64,000 nucleotides of DNA. Source: Ianthella basta (Eukaryota; Porifera; Demospongiae; Verongiida; Ianthellidae). Of this stretch, positions 25,031 through 36,979 are shown piece after piece. The position numbers and the translations under genes were made by a program. The DNA lies in NCBI GenBank assembly GCA_964019415.1, contig OZ025868.1:5557371-5621370 (forward strand), written 5' to 3'. The stretch's first letter is position 1, and the number at the start of each line of letters is the position of its first letter. Under the pieces are notes generated by a model. The model was given only the letters and a program-made list of their open reading frames with translations, made no database searches and was not told the DNA's origin.

Positions 25031-28000
25031 CATGTACACATGTACAAACACACAAGCATGTGCAACACGCGTGTACTTGTATTAGCACAACCAAGACTTG
25101 GCTGCATGGAGCTCCCTAACAGGCTGAACCAGCAGGTGGCAGCAAGATTGGTGGCTCTATGGGTAGCATGCAGAGACACCAGCTTCATCTACCCAGTTGC
25201 ACGGTTCCTCGGTACAGTAGGGGCATTCATCTATGGGCTTGCAAGACCCATGAGATGAGAGAGGTGGGTTACGGCTGTGGATGACGACATCAGAGTACGT
25301 AACTGTCCTGGACTCGTGGCTGTAGAGTACCACACATAGCTTGCAAAATTGGCAGTAAACACTGGGAAGTGTGCTAGCACTTAAGAGAGAATCACATGCA
25401 CAAGTTGCTGTATTCTCCCTTGGCTTGACTAGACTTATACCCATGCAACCAGGTTTTCAACCTTCCAACTACCAGAATCGTTGGCTGCAGATCTGCCACC
25501 CTTTTGGCCTATTCACTCACACAGTTTCTGCTACGTAATACTGCACACACACACACACACACACATTAGTCTAGCATATACAACTATACTCACCATAAAA
25601 GAGACTGAGGGTATGGCCATTGCTACAGGAAGTGGTGTCAATAATGCGGGGATCCCACAGGTTGTGCAGAATGACACAGCTAACACAATGACCTAGCACA
25701 TGGTGTTAAGGAAACATGTATTCAAGGAATAAGGCAACAACCAAAGGTACCAATATGGTAACATACCAACCATGGCTCTTACAAGAACCCAGCCATCAAA
25801 TTCGGCTTAACATAATATTCAAGTACTGTAACATTGGGATACAAATAGAGAAGGTTCAAGGATACAACTGGTGAACAGATAAGGGTGAGTCCTTGGCGTC
25901 TCTCTCCTCTGCACCACAGCAAGAACCTGACAATCAGTGCAGTTGTGAGGACCACAGACAGAAGTACCTGTATCACAGCTGTGGTAATCACACTTTGGTG
26001 GGACAGACCTGGGGTTGTCTGTAAGCCTGGAAATGAGCAGCTGCATCTACAAGGAGTAGTGAGACAAAGAAATGCAAAGGAATTGGACTGAGGGAAATTT
26101 GAAGTACATGTGAAATCTATATGGAATTGAATTCAAATTCTGAATTTCATCATTAAAATGGCTTTGCTTGTTAACAAAATACCAATGTCATTATTTCATC
26201 TTGACACATGTACAATACGGACTCACTCCACATTAAATGGGAAAACTCTTGTTCTCTAGGTATAACCTCAACTGAATTAGGTGCTTTGGGATTCTCAAAT
26301 TTCCAGCCTACTTAAAACGTAATTTGAAAGAACATTATTATACATGCAGTTGCTTAGCATCTATTGACAACATATTTGAAAGGTACAGCAGCTAATTTGT
26401 ACTACATATGTAATTACCATGGCAACCCCATCCTTCATTGAAGGGGAGTTGGAGATATCACACTATGAGGGATACTTGGCTAGTTTGTCACTGGTAGTGT
26501 TTTGCCAAACAATTTGCCAGCCTGCCACACAGAAGCCAATGCCAAAGTGACTGTGGGTGACCTGTGGTCATTCCGTCGTCATCCATATGGGGCCAAACAG
26601 CTGTCCGTGGCTCTTATATATCTAGATGGATGACTGGGGAGTTGATCGCTGGTTACCACTCAATAGGGCTGAAGGATCTGCATCACAGCCTCTTTGGCTT
26701 CAGCTTCAGTGTAGCCCTATACCACCCATATTAGTACATCAGTCGTATGCCAGACAGAGTCAAGTCAGTGAAACTAGACACCCATACAAAAACTGAAAAT
26801 TGAAAATCCTGTTTTTATAACATCAATCATTTAGAACTTTAATCTTTCTGCATAAAACAAACTAGTACTGTCTGTATCCGTGACAAGTGCTGCATGCATG
26901 CACAATGTACATGTACCACTTACTGTCGGTAAACAGAGAAACTCTGCAAGTCGGGTGCATATGGCAGTTCCACCGTGCTGTATAGTGTCGCAACTGCAAA
27001 TGCTATGGAGATGGTGCTCAGAATCAGCATGGACTGCAGAATGAACAAGTATGTATATACATATTGAGATAATGACAGCAATTACCTTTTACATTCATAC
27101 ACACCAGGAAATGCATGTCGTTCCCCAGGGATGATGCAAGATTGGTACAGTTAATATATATCAGCTCGCAGTCAAAGTATCAACCTGAGCATGGACTAGT
27201 TGCTGAGATCAGAAGGAGCTAGAGCTGAGAGAGGCATCAGGAACTGCAGCCCTCACACAATAGTAAGTACGGAAGTCTTGTTTTCTTTGCAGCAGTTATA
27301 ATATATTCCATAATTTTATAAGTCCACCCACTATTTAAACATACAGACAAACATGCTTATAATGGCACTAAGCAATTGGCACAATTTGGAAAACTAAGCT
27401 AGCCAACTGCATATACACTTACTGTAAACAAGCAACAGGCACACTTTCCCTTTTGGAAACAGCACTGGGTCAGTCCAGTAGGTGACTCTTCTGTTCCATG
27501 ATCAGTCTCAGCAACTGAGCTAGTCTCATGGACTAGGAGCGAATCTGTCAGAGCTGAAGTCCAGTGCCCACTACTGGAGTCTTCAAGCACAGTGGAACGC
27601 TCAAGCTGTGACTCTAGCTGGAGATGTTCCAGGTGCTGTTCAAGAATTCTTGCATTTGCTGAAAATTTTGTAATATTAGTTTGCAGACTTCGAGTCTCCT
27701 CACTCATCATGGCAATCTCCGACTCCTTCTTCTGCACTGCCTTCTGCATGCGCCACATTGCTAGTTGAATGCTGCTAGCTTCTGTCTCTGCTGACATGCT
27801 ACTTTCCAAGACAGTCACCTCAATCTTCTTCATTTCAGCTAGTAGCATCGTGCTTGTTGGACGCATTTCTTCCTGATTCTCCAGGCAAAGTTTAGTTATT
27901 CCTCTAAAAGCCTTTGTTTCTTCCTTTGAAAACTGCTCGAAATGATGCTCACGTAGCTGAAATTCAGACACAATCTCAACCAGTGGCTCTCCTTCACCCA

Positions 28001-28688
28001 TCAGCTGAGGTGTGGGCCACTGGTGGGTGATGACTGTGATGATCACATTGCCGTATGCAAACACATCGAGTTTGTCGTCATAACGTAAAGGAAAGCGAAG
28101 TGCCTCTGGAGCGACAAACCCCGGTGTGCCCTTGATGGATGAGCTACGTGTGAGTGAGGATGCATCGATGGCCCTGGTCATACCAAAGTCGGTCAGCTTG
28201 GTCAGGTAGGTCACCTCGTTGACGAGGATGTTGTTGGGACTGAGGTCGTGATGCACCAGCTTGGGGGAGTGGCTGTGAAGGTACACCAGACCCTGGGCCA
28301 CCTGACGGAGGATCACCACCTTGTTGATGAGAGGAAAGTCTTCCTTTGGCGTCGTCTCGAGGAGCGATCGCAGACTGGCGTCCATTTTCTCCAGCACCAT
28401 GACAGGGGTGTGGGATGGGTCGAAGTAGATCCCCAGAAACTGGACAATCTGAGGATGTCTCAAAGCAGACCACGTGGCGCACTCTTTCTCAAACGCTGCG
28501 ATGAACGCTTGCTTCTCCTCCGCTGATAGTATCTCCTTGAAGATTTCGTGCATGAACTTCGCAGCGCAGGTCGTTCCGTTCCATTCTACTTCAAATACTG
28601 TCCCAAATGCACCCGCTCCGAGTTTTCGATCAGTTTTTCTGACCTCGTAGATTTTCAACGGAGCGAAAGGCTGAACTTTAGAAGCCAT
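24646..28688 (-). CDS. B2: TKL-like kinase fused to four-transmembrane domain, 5 exons, 567 aa
   Basis: The only intact B copy. Predicted join: 28688-27423, 27033-26924, 26046-25866, 25692-25594, 24693-24646; phases 0, 2, 0, 0 as in A and C. Exon 1 encodes 422 residues from [14 protein letters not shown] 24-29, Lys44, HHDLSPNN 146-153, DFG 167-169, APE in [14 protein letters not shown]. The C-lobe insert and coiled coil differ strongly from A. Juxtamembrane Cys cluster [13 protein letters not shown]. Exon 2 TM1 ([17 protein letters not shown]); exon 3 a Cys pair, then TM2 ([17 protein letters not shown]) and WCRGER; exon 4 TM3 ([15 protein letters not shown]); exon 5 [15 protein letters not shown]. 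Donor of exon 3 is GTATCC, as in A and C. The open frame reaches 15 nt further 5' only to a TTG, so the MASK ATG is preferred. Confidence 0.74.
24858..25027. repeat. (CA)n microsatellite, interrupted
   Basis: CA array of about 170 bp with CG, TA and TTCACG interruptions, in B2 intron 4. Confidence 0.9.
25157..25444 (-). other. candidate Cys-rich exon in B2 intron 4
   Basis: A minus-strand frame with many cysteines ([34 protein letters not shown]) ends at a TAG. B3 (42874 to about 43130) and B4 (61224 to about 61480) keep the same frame and stop despite a 9-nt in-frame deletion; B1 has lost it. It could be an alternative 3'-terminal exon or a relic. No family recognised and the acceptor is uncertain. 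Confidence 0.35.
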
Positions 28689-28919
28689 CTTGCGCGCATG
28701 CAATCACGTGAGGTAGCGATCGAGTGGAATCATGAACATATGATAAACCTCCTTCAATGCAACGTAGTGAAACATTGGTACCATACAGGCTGTCCTTCCC
28801 AGCATCACAAATCATGTACCTCCTGGGAATATAACATTCATATCGCACAATACTACACTACAGACTATATAGAATTTACTGCAGCAGTTGCTCAAGGTTC
28901 AATTTAGCAAAATAGGTAG

Positions 28920-29146
28920 TTAGCTATAGCTATGTATAGCTGAAACATCTTTATGTGAAATGAACTGATTTGTAGACGCCAGCGCACTGAGACATATCAA
29001 ACCAGTTCCAAAGCAAATCATAATTAATGCAATGAGAATGTTAACCAGTACAAAGGGAATGGTGCCACAAACAGCTTTAGTAGCAATAACTAGAGACGGG
29101 ACAATTATCAGGAAAGCAAAGATTACCAAGAAGACCACAATCATCA
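28920..29146 (-). CDS. D2 exon with two membrane segments
   Basis: After acceptor TTTGTGCAG the frame gives two hydrophobic helices (IVVFLVIFAFLIIVPSLVIA and ILIALIMICFGTGLICLSAL) separated by KAVCGTIPF, then a short polar end and TAA. Probably a terminal exon. D3 46667-46893 is the same exon. The parent gene is not assembled. Confidence 0.45.
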
Positions 29147-30050
29147 CTGCACAAAAGGCCCACTGGCCAGTGCCAGCTTAAGTATCATTTGTAGTATTAC
29201 AAGCGACACCAATTCCATCCATCACCATATGCACGCAAGTTGGTTTAGCTTGAACATAGCTACCCAAATGCAGGCATCTGCCATGAATACAGTGAACCAG
29301 ACATGATCAGCACCAGGCGATCAATGCAAGGAGAAAGACAGACCCACAATAGAGTATTGCATGATCCGGACATACACTTTCAGTATGTTGAATGATCTGG
29401 ACATGCACTTTCAGCACAACATTTCAATCTCAGCTATGTACTGATCAACACTTTCATTACAGCAGATGAAGCATAAATTCATGTGTACACGACATACAGT
29501 GATTAGCAGAGTAAGTATTATCATGCAAATTGAAAGTATTGCAATGCTACTCCCAACCATATGTAGACAAAAAAGTTTAAATTTAAAAGTAGTCAGGTAC
29601 GTAGGTGATCACAGAATTTTCAAATTCTGATCTACAAAAATCACTGCTACACTGTCAAATGCAACTTGAAACACAATCTACCATAGTAAAATGGTGAGTA
29701 TCTAATTGTTAACTCTACTCTATTGGAGAAGCCAACTAATAACATCCATTCTGTCAAATGTTGCTGCCTTGATATTCCAGAAGACTTCCTGCATGCATTC
29801 CTACAAACATGCAGAAGACGCTTCTTCACCAGGACACATTCAGGTGTGAAGTACACCAAATTAGAATGGAAGTGGGAATGATGGACACCTGGAAAATGAC
29901 AGCAACACACATTCATTAATGGCTTGAAACACCTCTGGTGTGGCATATAGCCCATGGTGCTCAGTAGGGTACCAAGGAGGAGAAACATCAACATCGGCTT
30001 CAAACTTGCATTTTCACTGATAGTGTTGGTTCTTATAATTAGCTACATAC

Positions 30051-30169
30051 CAGAAGGATGTCATGCACAAGCAGCACAACATTTACAGCAATAGGAATAT
30101 ATATGAAACAGGCAAGGACAGGAACAGAGCAGATGTGAACATACGTATATGCTAACCAATTACAAGATG
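30051..30169 (-). CDS. D2 internal exon, membrane segment
   Basis: 119 nt, same borders as the D1 exon at 19448-19566, encoding SCNWLAYTYVHICSVPVLAC plus a hydrophobic run to VHDILL. Frame and splice sites kept. Confidence 0.5.
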
Positions 30170-30533
30170 CTGTGAGAGAAGAGCAGCAAATTAAATGCAA
30201 TACATAGCTAGCTACCGGCCACATGGCTAGAGTGCTGATGACCAAATACTTGAACCTGACAGCACTAATAAAATACCTGTTGATGATTACATACCACAAA
30301 GGCAGATTCCACCATTACCAGAGGGCAGAGGTCTAGTGATGCTACCGACTGAGATGAGGGTTAAGAGAGACCTGCAAATACTGTGAAGGAGAATCATTTG
30401 TCCAAGTGCTTTCACAACACCTCTAGTGATGTTTATCGACAAGGATTCTCAAGCCGGCAGTAAAATTGACTATGAGAATGTTGGTCAGATCAAGGTGAAT
30501 AGCGTGATCGAGAGGCTGTCTTAGCTGCAAACG

Positions 30534-30824
30534 CTAGAGACAGAACAGGCCATGCAGTGCAGCAGTGTAGACATAAATTAAAAGGCACAGGGCTTTATGC
30601 ATGTCTTGGTCCCATAGCATTTGATAGACTGATTCCCTCCAGAATTCACCAACAATCTCATATTCAAAAATATGAACTCTTAAGTGATGTGGGTGGCTGT
30701 GGACACCAGGTGATGTACTTAATATGTATGTGCAACATGCAGCTATACTGAAAACAGAACGAGAGCAATATTGCATAATTCTAATGAATCTCATGTACAG
30801 CATCAGCCTTTCAAGTACTAGCAT
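30534..30824 (-). other. 96-codon open frame, unknown
   Basis: Open minus frame ending in a segment with EYEIVGEFWRESVYQMLW and a hydrophobic tail LIYVYTAALHGLFCL. The copy at 48283-48573 keeps it. May hold an exon; no domain recognised, no sure start. Confidence 0.3.
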
Positions 30825-30921
30825 ACAGTGTATACAAGTTTACATATAGCTATATAATATGTTCTGATTTACTTAAAGAACACTGATCTAAGCTGCACAA
30901 TGTTCCGAAACTATAATCTAC

Positions 30922-31076
30922 CTTTAAATTGAGAAACAGTGCTGGACACATTTGATGGCTATATGGACAACGACTCTGCCCACTCTTTATTATTGCAGGT
31001 GAACTCGACCGTAGGCTCTTAAAGAACACCAACCTTGCTGTACAGCCTACACCACGACGTCGCTTTCCCTTGCACA
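30922..31076 (-). CDS. Cys-rich internal exon, unknown gene
   Basis: 155 nt bounded by acceptor TTTTCAATAG and donor AAAG|GTAGAT, phase 1 to 0, with only one open frame. It encodes CKGKRRRGVGC, a basic stretch, and SRCPYSHQMCPALFLNL: five cysteines in 51 residues. Same exon at 48671-48825. Likely part of the D gene 5' end or a separate gene. Confidence 0.4.
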
Positions 31077-31129
31077 CTATTGAAAATATACATTTGCTCA
31101 TGTTAGATATCACCTACCTCTCACAAATG

Positions 31130-33760
31130 GTTCTAACATTACAATTATATGCATATGTATGTAGCAACTTGTGTGGGCAGATCAAAAGGGGTATTTAAGT
31201 ACCTTACAAATATATTTAATTGTCCTACAGCATGCCTTACAGTCCATGTCATTCATTAACTTTGGTAAACAGTGCTAGGATGTCATAAAGAATACTGCGA
31301 CTTTTTTTTCACTTTGAAAATCAGAGCCCGTCCAGTGTGTTCCACAGGTTGCAGTGAATATTGCAAAGTACACCATTAGATTTCCTAGGGATACTGCAAT
31401 TACAGTCACCTAGAACAAACATACAGCTTCTGTACGTGTCAACTTATGATGTAAAGGATCATGTAGATATTCCCTGCATTCGTTATTGATGCATTAAAGG
31501 CAGGCCTGGAGGAAGCACTTTAAAGGTGGTCAGGCTAAGTTAGAATAATATTACCTAGACGGCCACTTGCACAGGCCAGGAAATACCTTAGCTATAGAAA
31601 AGCATGGGCAGAACTAAACATCTGGTCAGGCCATGGCCTGGGCAGCCTGGGCAAATCTGCTGGGCATGAAAGAGCATTTCAATTGGCTATTACAGTTTGC
31701 CATATGGTACTTCAGTGCACAGTACCACACATCTGTATTATACTCTATATCAGCAGGATCGATACAGAGAAATAACTCTGCCAGAGTTCCTCCAAGCACA
31801 TGCAACAGAGAGGACGCTTGAGAGCAGCATTGCCTGCAGTATATATACAACAGTAAGCAGTATTGAAACTAGTGTGCACAATGTCATCACATTTAACATC
31901 TCAGTTAACGTTGTGGTTATGCTTTGTAAAGATTATTATCACATATAGAGGATTAATTCTGTTACCAGTAATGCTTGTGAATTGTAACAACAGTTAGCTA
32001 CCACACAATGTACTATGAATTAATCCATTCCATAGTTTTAGGAGTTTATTTGGGCAAAATCTGATGAAATACAAAATTTAAGAAAGATTGGGTCATCATG
32101 CTTTGGGCTCAACAGACAGTACCAAAATTATGTAACAGCAAATTAAACGTTTACACACTTATAGAAAGTGAGCTTCCAATAACCAATCTATCTATGAAAT
32201 GTGCATGTACGCACCCAACCTCATCCTTCACAGTGGTTAAGATAAGGGCCGGAGCTCGAGGTGAGCTGGAATGAGCAGACTTGATAAAGCATCATGTCAG
32301 TTGAACAAAATGTTTCTGAAGGAGATGTAAGTGCATGTGTCAAGGAACATGTAGGACAAGGGCTGGGATGTACTTACATGCAACTTCAAATAAGGCATGT
32401 GTACGTTGTTTGAACCTCTGTAACTATTAAAGAAGGATAACCCTTAGTCATCTATTAACCATCGTGGGGGGGGGGGGGGGGGTGAGGAGTGGAAGTATTA
32501 ATCCAAGGTAATACGATTGGTACAATTCCTTTGCAAATATACACTTAAACATGCCATTATTTTTACCAGAAGGGTATAGGGTGGGGGATATCCCTTGCAC
32601 TCTTCACTAGTGAGCATTTGTTCCATGCCTGCGATTATTTTGTGTTTGAGAGAACGCAGCGATAGTCAGAGCGATTTAATTTGGCTTGATATATTATATA
32701 ATACATAATTTCCTTTCTAGTGCTGAAGTAGCAGTAAATATGCATGCACATAGCTATGTGGCCATAGCCACTAGCTAGTAGGTTCACAGACTTTGTCTCA
32801 GTTCTAGCTCTTTCTTGCAAATTGAATTGTGAGCCGCGTGATGAAAAAAATTATTTGCACACAGCAATTGCAAAAGGGCCTTCATTGCCACAAACACCAT
32901 TGATACATCCACTAATTAATGATATGCTGCATGTATATTGTACTTATAGGGTGCATGGCTGACAGTATGTAAGCAGGCTGTATGGAAATGAAATATAACT
33001 CTCGAGTCAGTCAATGCATGCACTTAAAGTGGTGGGGATTGGAGTCATCATGTGCTGTATATAATCATAATTATTATACTTTCAGTGAATCAGATACTGC
33101 TATGTGTATATATGTGAACATTGACTTCACAGGTCTGTGGCATACACATACATATACAGCCTCCTCATCTTTCAAATTGACACACAAATATATTACAAAT
33201 CTTGTTCATTAACAAGATTGGTGAATACATGGTCAGTTGTCATAGCAACAAGGCTTCAGCAAAGCAGATTGAGTACTAGTCAAGTATTACACTCTCAAAA
33301 ATACATGTGACATTTTATATTAAAGGTTGTGCATGCTTATATACCAACACGTTCAATAGCATCCACAGTAACATAAAACTGAGTTATAACTGCAATAGTC
33401 ATCTGCTTGCATAGTTATTGATGTGCACATACGAGGAAGGAAAATCATCTCCATTCATGCAAGTGATGAATGTACATAGGCACAAACATGCATCAAATCG
33501 GAGTTGCTACTATAGCTAGAGTGATGATCAAGGATGCAGCAGCTGTATCAAACAGGCACTATAATTAGCCCACAGCGACTGAAGGCTGTTGGCACCTGGA
33601 GACCGTTTGGCAGCTGCGCACTATATACCATTATTGCAAATAATTGGAGCTACTAAAGAAAATGCTAATAGTTTGGAAACGTCTTTGCCACACTGATTGT
33701 ACATGTATAGCATCAAACACACATAGCTATTAATACGTAACTATTGCTATATCCTCTTCT
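31130..33760. other. spacer between D2 and EB_dh fragment
   Basis: No supported complete gene. A minus-strand frame at 31750-31833 after a good acceptor (ATACTGCAG) reads AMLLSSVLSVACAW and then a stop, recalling the TM1 exons of A genes; probably a relic. A poly-G run of about 17 lies at 32466-32482. The rest is AT-rich with short frames. The same stretch recurs at 48880-51540. Confidence 0.35.
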
Positions 33761-33768
33761 TTGATTGA

Positions 33769-34125
33769 TCAGTTGAAACCAATGAACATCCACATGATGG
33801 CCACCACAGTGGCCACACACACACTGGGAAGCTGGGCGGTGGGAAGACTGCCAGATGGCACCAGAGTGAGAGATCCAAACTGGAAATTGTCCGGAGCAAC
33901 GTAATGGTTTGCATCTAGCCAGCCTTCATTGATGCTTTTTGGGATCCACAATGCAAAGGCAAACTCCAGAGTTCAGGAAGTTGTAAAGTTGGCATCAGTG
34001 TTTTCCGCACTGTACAGTGGTCTTGAAAATTCATATGTGTACCAACCATCAATGCCCTGAGCCTCAGTAGTGAATGGATACTGATATCTCCACCCCCGAA
34101 CATCACTGCTGCTGGAGCTAGGAGA
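33769..34125 (-). pseudogene. 3' end of EB_dh/DOMON-like heme-binding membrane protein
   Basis: Minus frame reads GWRYQYPF, then GWYTYEFSRPLYS, TDANF, an in-frame TGA, then EFAFALWIPKSIN, GWLDANHY, and a C-terminal helix VCVATVVAIMWMFIGF before TGA. The W-x-x-EFSRPL block followed by FAFALW is the pattern of ethylbenzene-dehydrogenase/DOMON heme-binding folds, often ending in a membrane anchor. The N-terminal part is cut off by the LINE fragment at about 34125. Internal stop plus truncation make it a pseudogene. Confidence 0.5.
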
Positions 34126-34963
34126 CCTCCCAGTGGTATGTCTGGCGAGGATAAGATGTATGTTTTTTTGGCTCAAGATTTTGACTAGTGCAGCATATGA
34201 TGGAAGGTTGCTGAAAAGAGTGTCTGTTGAGGCTATAAGACTCAACAAGGATACATGGATAAAGAAAATGACTGCCTGCTGTAACGATTTTGGTTGGCAA
34301 GATGTGGGAGTGGAGCAGGTTAAAGATCTGTCAGAGAATGAGTTGAAGAGAATGTTGGAGAGTGTGGCGTGGAGGAGAGTAAGAAAAGAATGAAGTCAGG
34401 AATTAGAGAACAAACCAAAGCTGTCAATGCTGAAGAAGATTGCAGAGTATGAAGAAGAATTTAGTTGTGCAAATGTGAAGATGAAAAGCGAGAGGAGGGT
34501 CTTGATCAAGCTGAGGGGAGGTACTGCACTGTTTCAAATGGAGACGGGCAGATGGCATGGATTGAAAAGGGAGGAAAGAGTATGCAAAGAGTGTGACAGT
34601 GGAGAGGTGGAGGATGTGGTCCATTGGCTGATCAGGTGCCCAGCCTGGATTGGACATCGTGAGGCACTTTTGAAACATTGTCGTGATCATTCCTCCAATT
34701 CTGATGAAGATACCACGGCCAGACTCCTGGGCCTGGCTTGCCACAACCACAAGATAGCAGCAGATATCCACACCATGTGGAAGGCGCGTTTTGGCACATA
34801 GGGCCAGAATGAACTCTCTATACCCTGCAGGCCCTTAATTAACTGATTTGTATACAGTATATGTGAAGGACATCATCTAAACAGTTTTATGTAAATGTTT
34901 GTGTATATAGTGCTGCTTTGGGCCAGTCTGGGCCCTAGTGCTGTATGGCATGATGCACTCAAA

Positions 34964-35006
<43 letters not shown>
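34126..35006 (+). mobile_element. 5'-truncated LINE (non-LTR retrotransposon) 3' end
   Basis: Plus-strand frame 34133-34801 with one in-frame TGA (34391) encodes the carboxyl end of a LINE polymerase protein. It contains LRGGTALFQMETGRWHG, then the C-x2-C-x-H-x-C zinc motif CKECDSGEVEDVVHWLIRC, ending at 34801. A short 3' UTR leads to a tail of ATTG repeats (34975-35003), the expected simple-repeat 3' terminus. The reverse transcriptase core is absent. It interrupts the EB_dh-like gene. An almost identical copy at 51906-52787 came with the segmental duplication. Confidence 0.75.
34975..35003. repeat. (ATTG)n LINE tail
   Basis: About eight ATTG units at the 3' end of the LINE fragment. Matching tail at 52746-52783. 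Confidence 0.9.
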
Positions 35007-35429
35007 ATAGACTAGCCCAACACCATTTGTAGACTGCCCTTCCCTACACCAAACAATGTGTTGGCACAAACGTACTCTACAGGAATGTGTACACACTGCA
35101 CTGTTAGAACAGGTTTGTTATCACAACATCAATGTTTACACTAAACAAATCTGGAATGTTGGCGCTACACCCACAGGGGTGTTATGGTTAGCCACACCTT
35201 AGCTAGCTAACCATAGACTTTGCTTGACTGACAATTAGCTACTACTGTCTACAGCCATGATTAATGCTACTATAATATTATGTTTTCATGTAAGAATCCT
35301 CATTTTATTATTATATATTCATCACAGGTAGTGCGCATGAGTGCCTGTATGTATGTTATGTTCTACGTACGTAGTTCCTTTCGCAGCTACTTACGTACGT
35401 AGCTAAGTGTGAATGCATTAGCACTTTTG

Positions 35430-35925
35430 CTAATAAAACATCTTTACCCTCGATAGTTCCACTCCAAAAGAGCACAGAGCAAAGGGAGATCAGTCCTTCA
35501 CACTCGGTGAAGTCGGATTTCTGGGAGACTCAGGGACTGAGGACCACTGAGCTCTGGAGTGTTGTGTACTGGTTGGGCGTTGCGTGTGTTAGACAATAAA
35601 GTATCTTTACCCTCTTTCAATTGCCTCCAAACAAGCAAAGCGGCAAGAAGAGTTAATCATCAACGCTCACTAAGGTCGGATTTCAGGGAGGAGCAGGAAC
35701 TAAGGAACAATGAGCTCTAGAACGTTGCGTACTGTTGGAGAGCTACGTACATTCACCAATTAAACATGTTTACCCTCGATCGATCGCCTCCAAACGAACA
35801 CAGTAGCAAGAAGATGCAGTACTTAACACTCACTGAGTTCGGCGTTCAGGGAGGTTCTGGTCTTTAGGAAATGGTATAACTGAGTGCCTTTGCTGAAGGA
35901 GGTGGTAGAGCAGCCATGTTCTTCA
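35430..35925. repeat. triplicated ~160-bp module (copy 2)
   Basis: Three diverged tandem units as at 5850-6330, with TTTACCCTCGATCGATCGCC and minus-strand GAGGGTAAA at the end of units. No reading frame conserved. Confidence 0.6.
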
Positions 35926-36339
35926 GAACGTACAACACAGGGAAATTCCATTCAACTGGCGTACGTCGATCCTTACAAACCAAACGGCATAGGAAAGATG
36001 CACGATAGTTTCTCAGTTACCTACTGTTCCTGGAAGTATCCATGCTAGAATCACAATTGAGAATCTGATCATGAACATTACCTCAATCCCTGTACAGCTT
36101 TCTACGTATAGATAACTTATGAAAGCACTGATTTCACACAATATTGTGTGAAACAGTAACTAGCTAGTGGATCTTCATACAAGCCACGACTTCAGGGGCA
36201 GGACAAAATTGACCTCCAAATTGTGGAGGGACACATCTAACTCAATAACATTGCTTACAATTTGTGTTGTTTTGTTTGTAACTTCTAGATTAGTCTAATT
36301 TTTGCACTATGCTAGCTACGTATGTGTGAATTGTGCAAT

Positions 36340-36870
36340 GTCTCAGTATATTTGCATGGTGAAATACAGCCAGGCCCTGCAGCATGAGAGAGAAGTTATG
36401 ATGTAGTGGCAGTGGTGAACAGAAATGTTAGAAACAGCGGCTGTAATTAAAATGCATGGCATTGGGCATTCTGCGCAGAGCAGTATATACGTATGGATTG
36501 ACTGTCCCCTTTGTGAAAAGAGTGCAATAAGATTAAGGCTCCCTTCAGTTTCTCTGCACACAGGCATCCACCTAAGCTGTAATGCAGGGTATGTAGCAGT
36601 AAGTTGTACACTGTATGTGGTTGCAATTTTGTACATTATACAGTACCTATGTACATAAATAACAATAATGTAACAGCTATGTGTAAGAGGGGTATTCCAT
36701 CATTACTGCACACATCATGAGAAGTAAAATACATGTCAAAGCAAAGTAAAGCAATACTTGACATAACTGCACAACAGTGCCAAACACACGACAAATAAAC
36801 CAACAAACCAGCCCAGTACATACGTATTAAAAACTTAAAGACATTACAATGCATGTCATAGAGTATCAAC
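36340..36870 (-). pseudogene. eroded 4TM-like gene end
   Basis: Minus-strand acceptor TGTGTGCAG followed by NDGIPLLHIAVTLLLFMYI, and a terminal segment after CATGCTGCAG reading AWLYFTMQIY. These resemble membrane exons of the family without a complete gene around them. Same at 54120-54650. Confidence 0.3.
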
Positions 36871-36880
36871 ATTTATCGGT

Positions 36881-36899
36881 AGTTTCTTAATGATCCTCT

Positions 36900-36979
<80 letters not shown>

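Noticed and set aside
28689-28703. Longer B start reading MHARKMASK
   Set aside because: The first codon is TTG; the first ATG in frame is at MASK.
33973-34248. 91-codon minus frame as one protein
   Set aside because: Its first 40 codons are the reverse complement of the LINE coding frame; only the rest belongs to the EB_dh-like gene.
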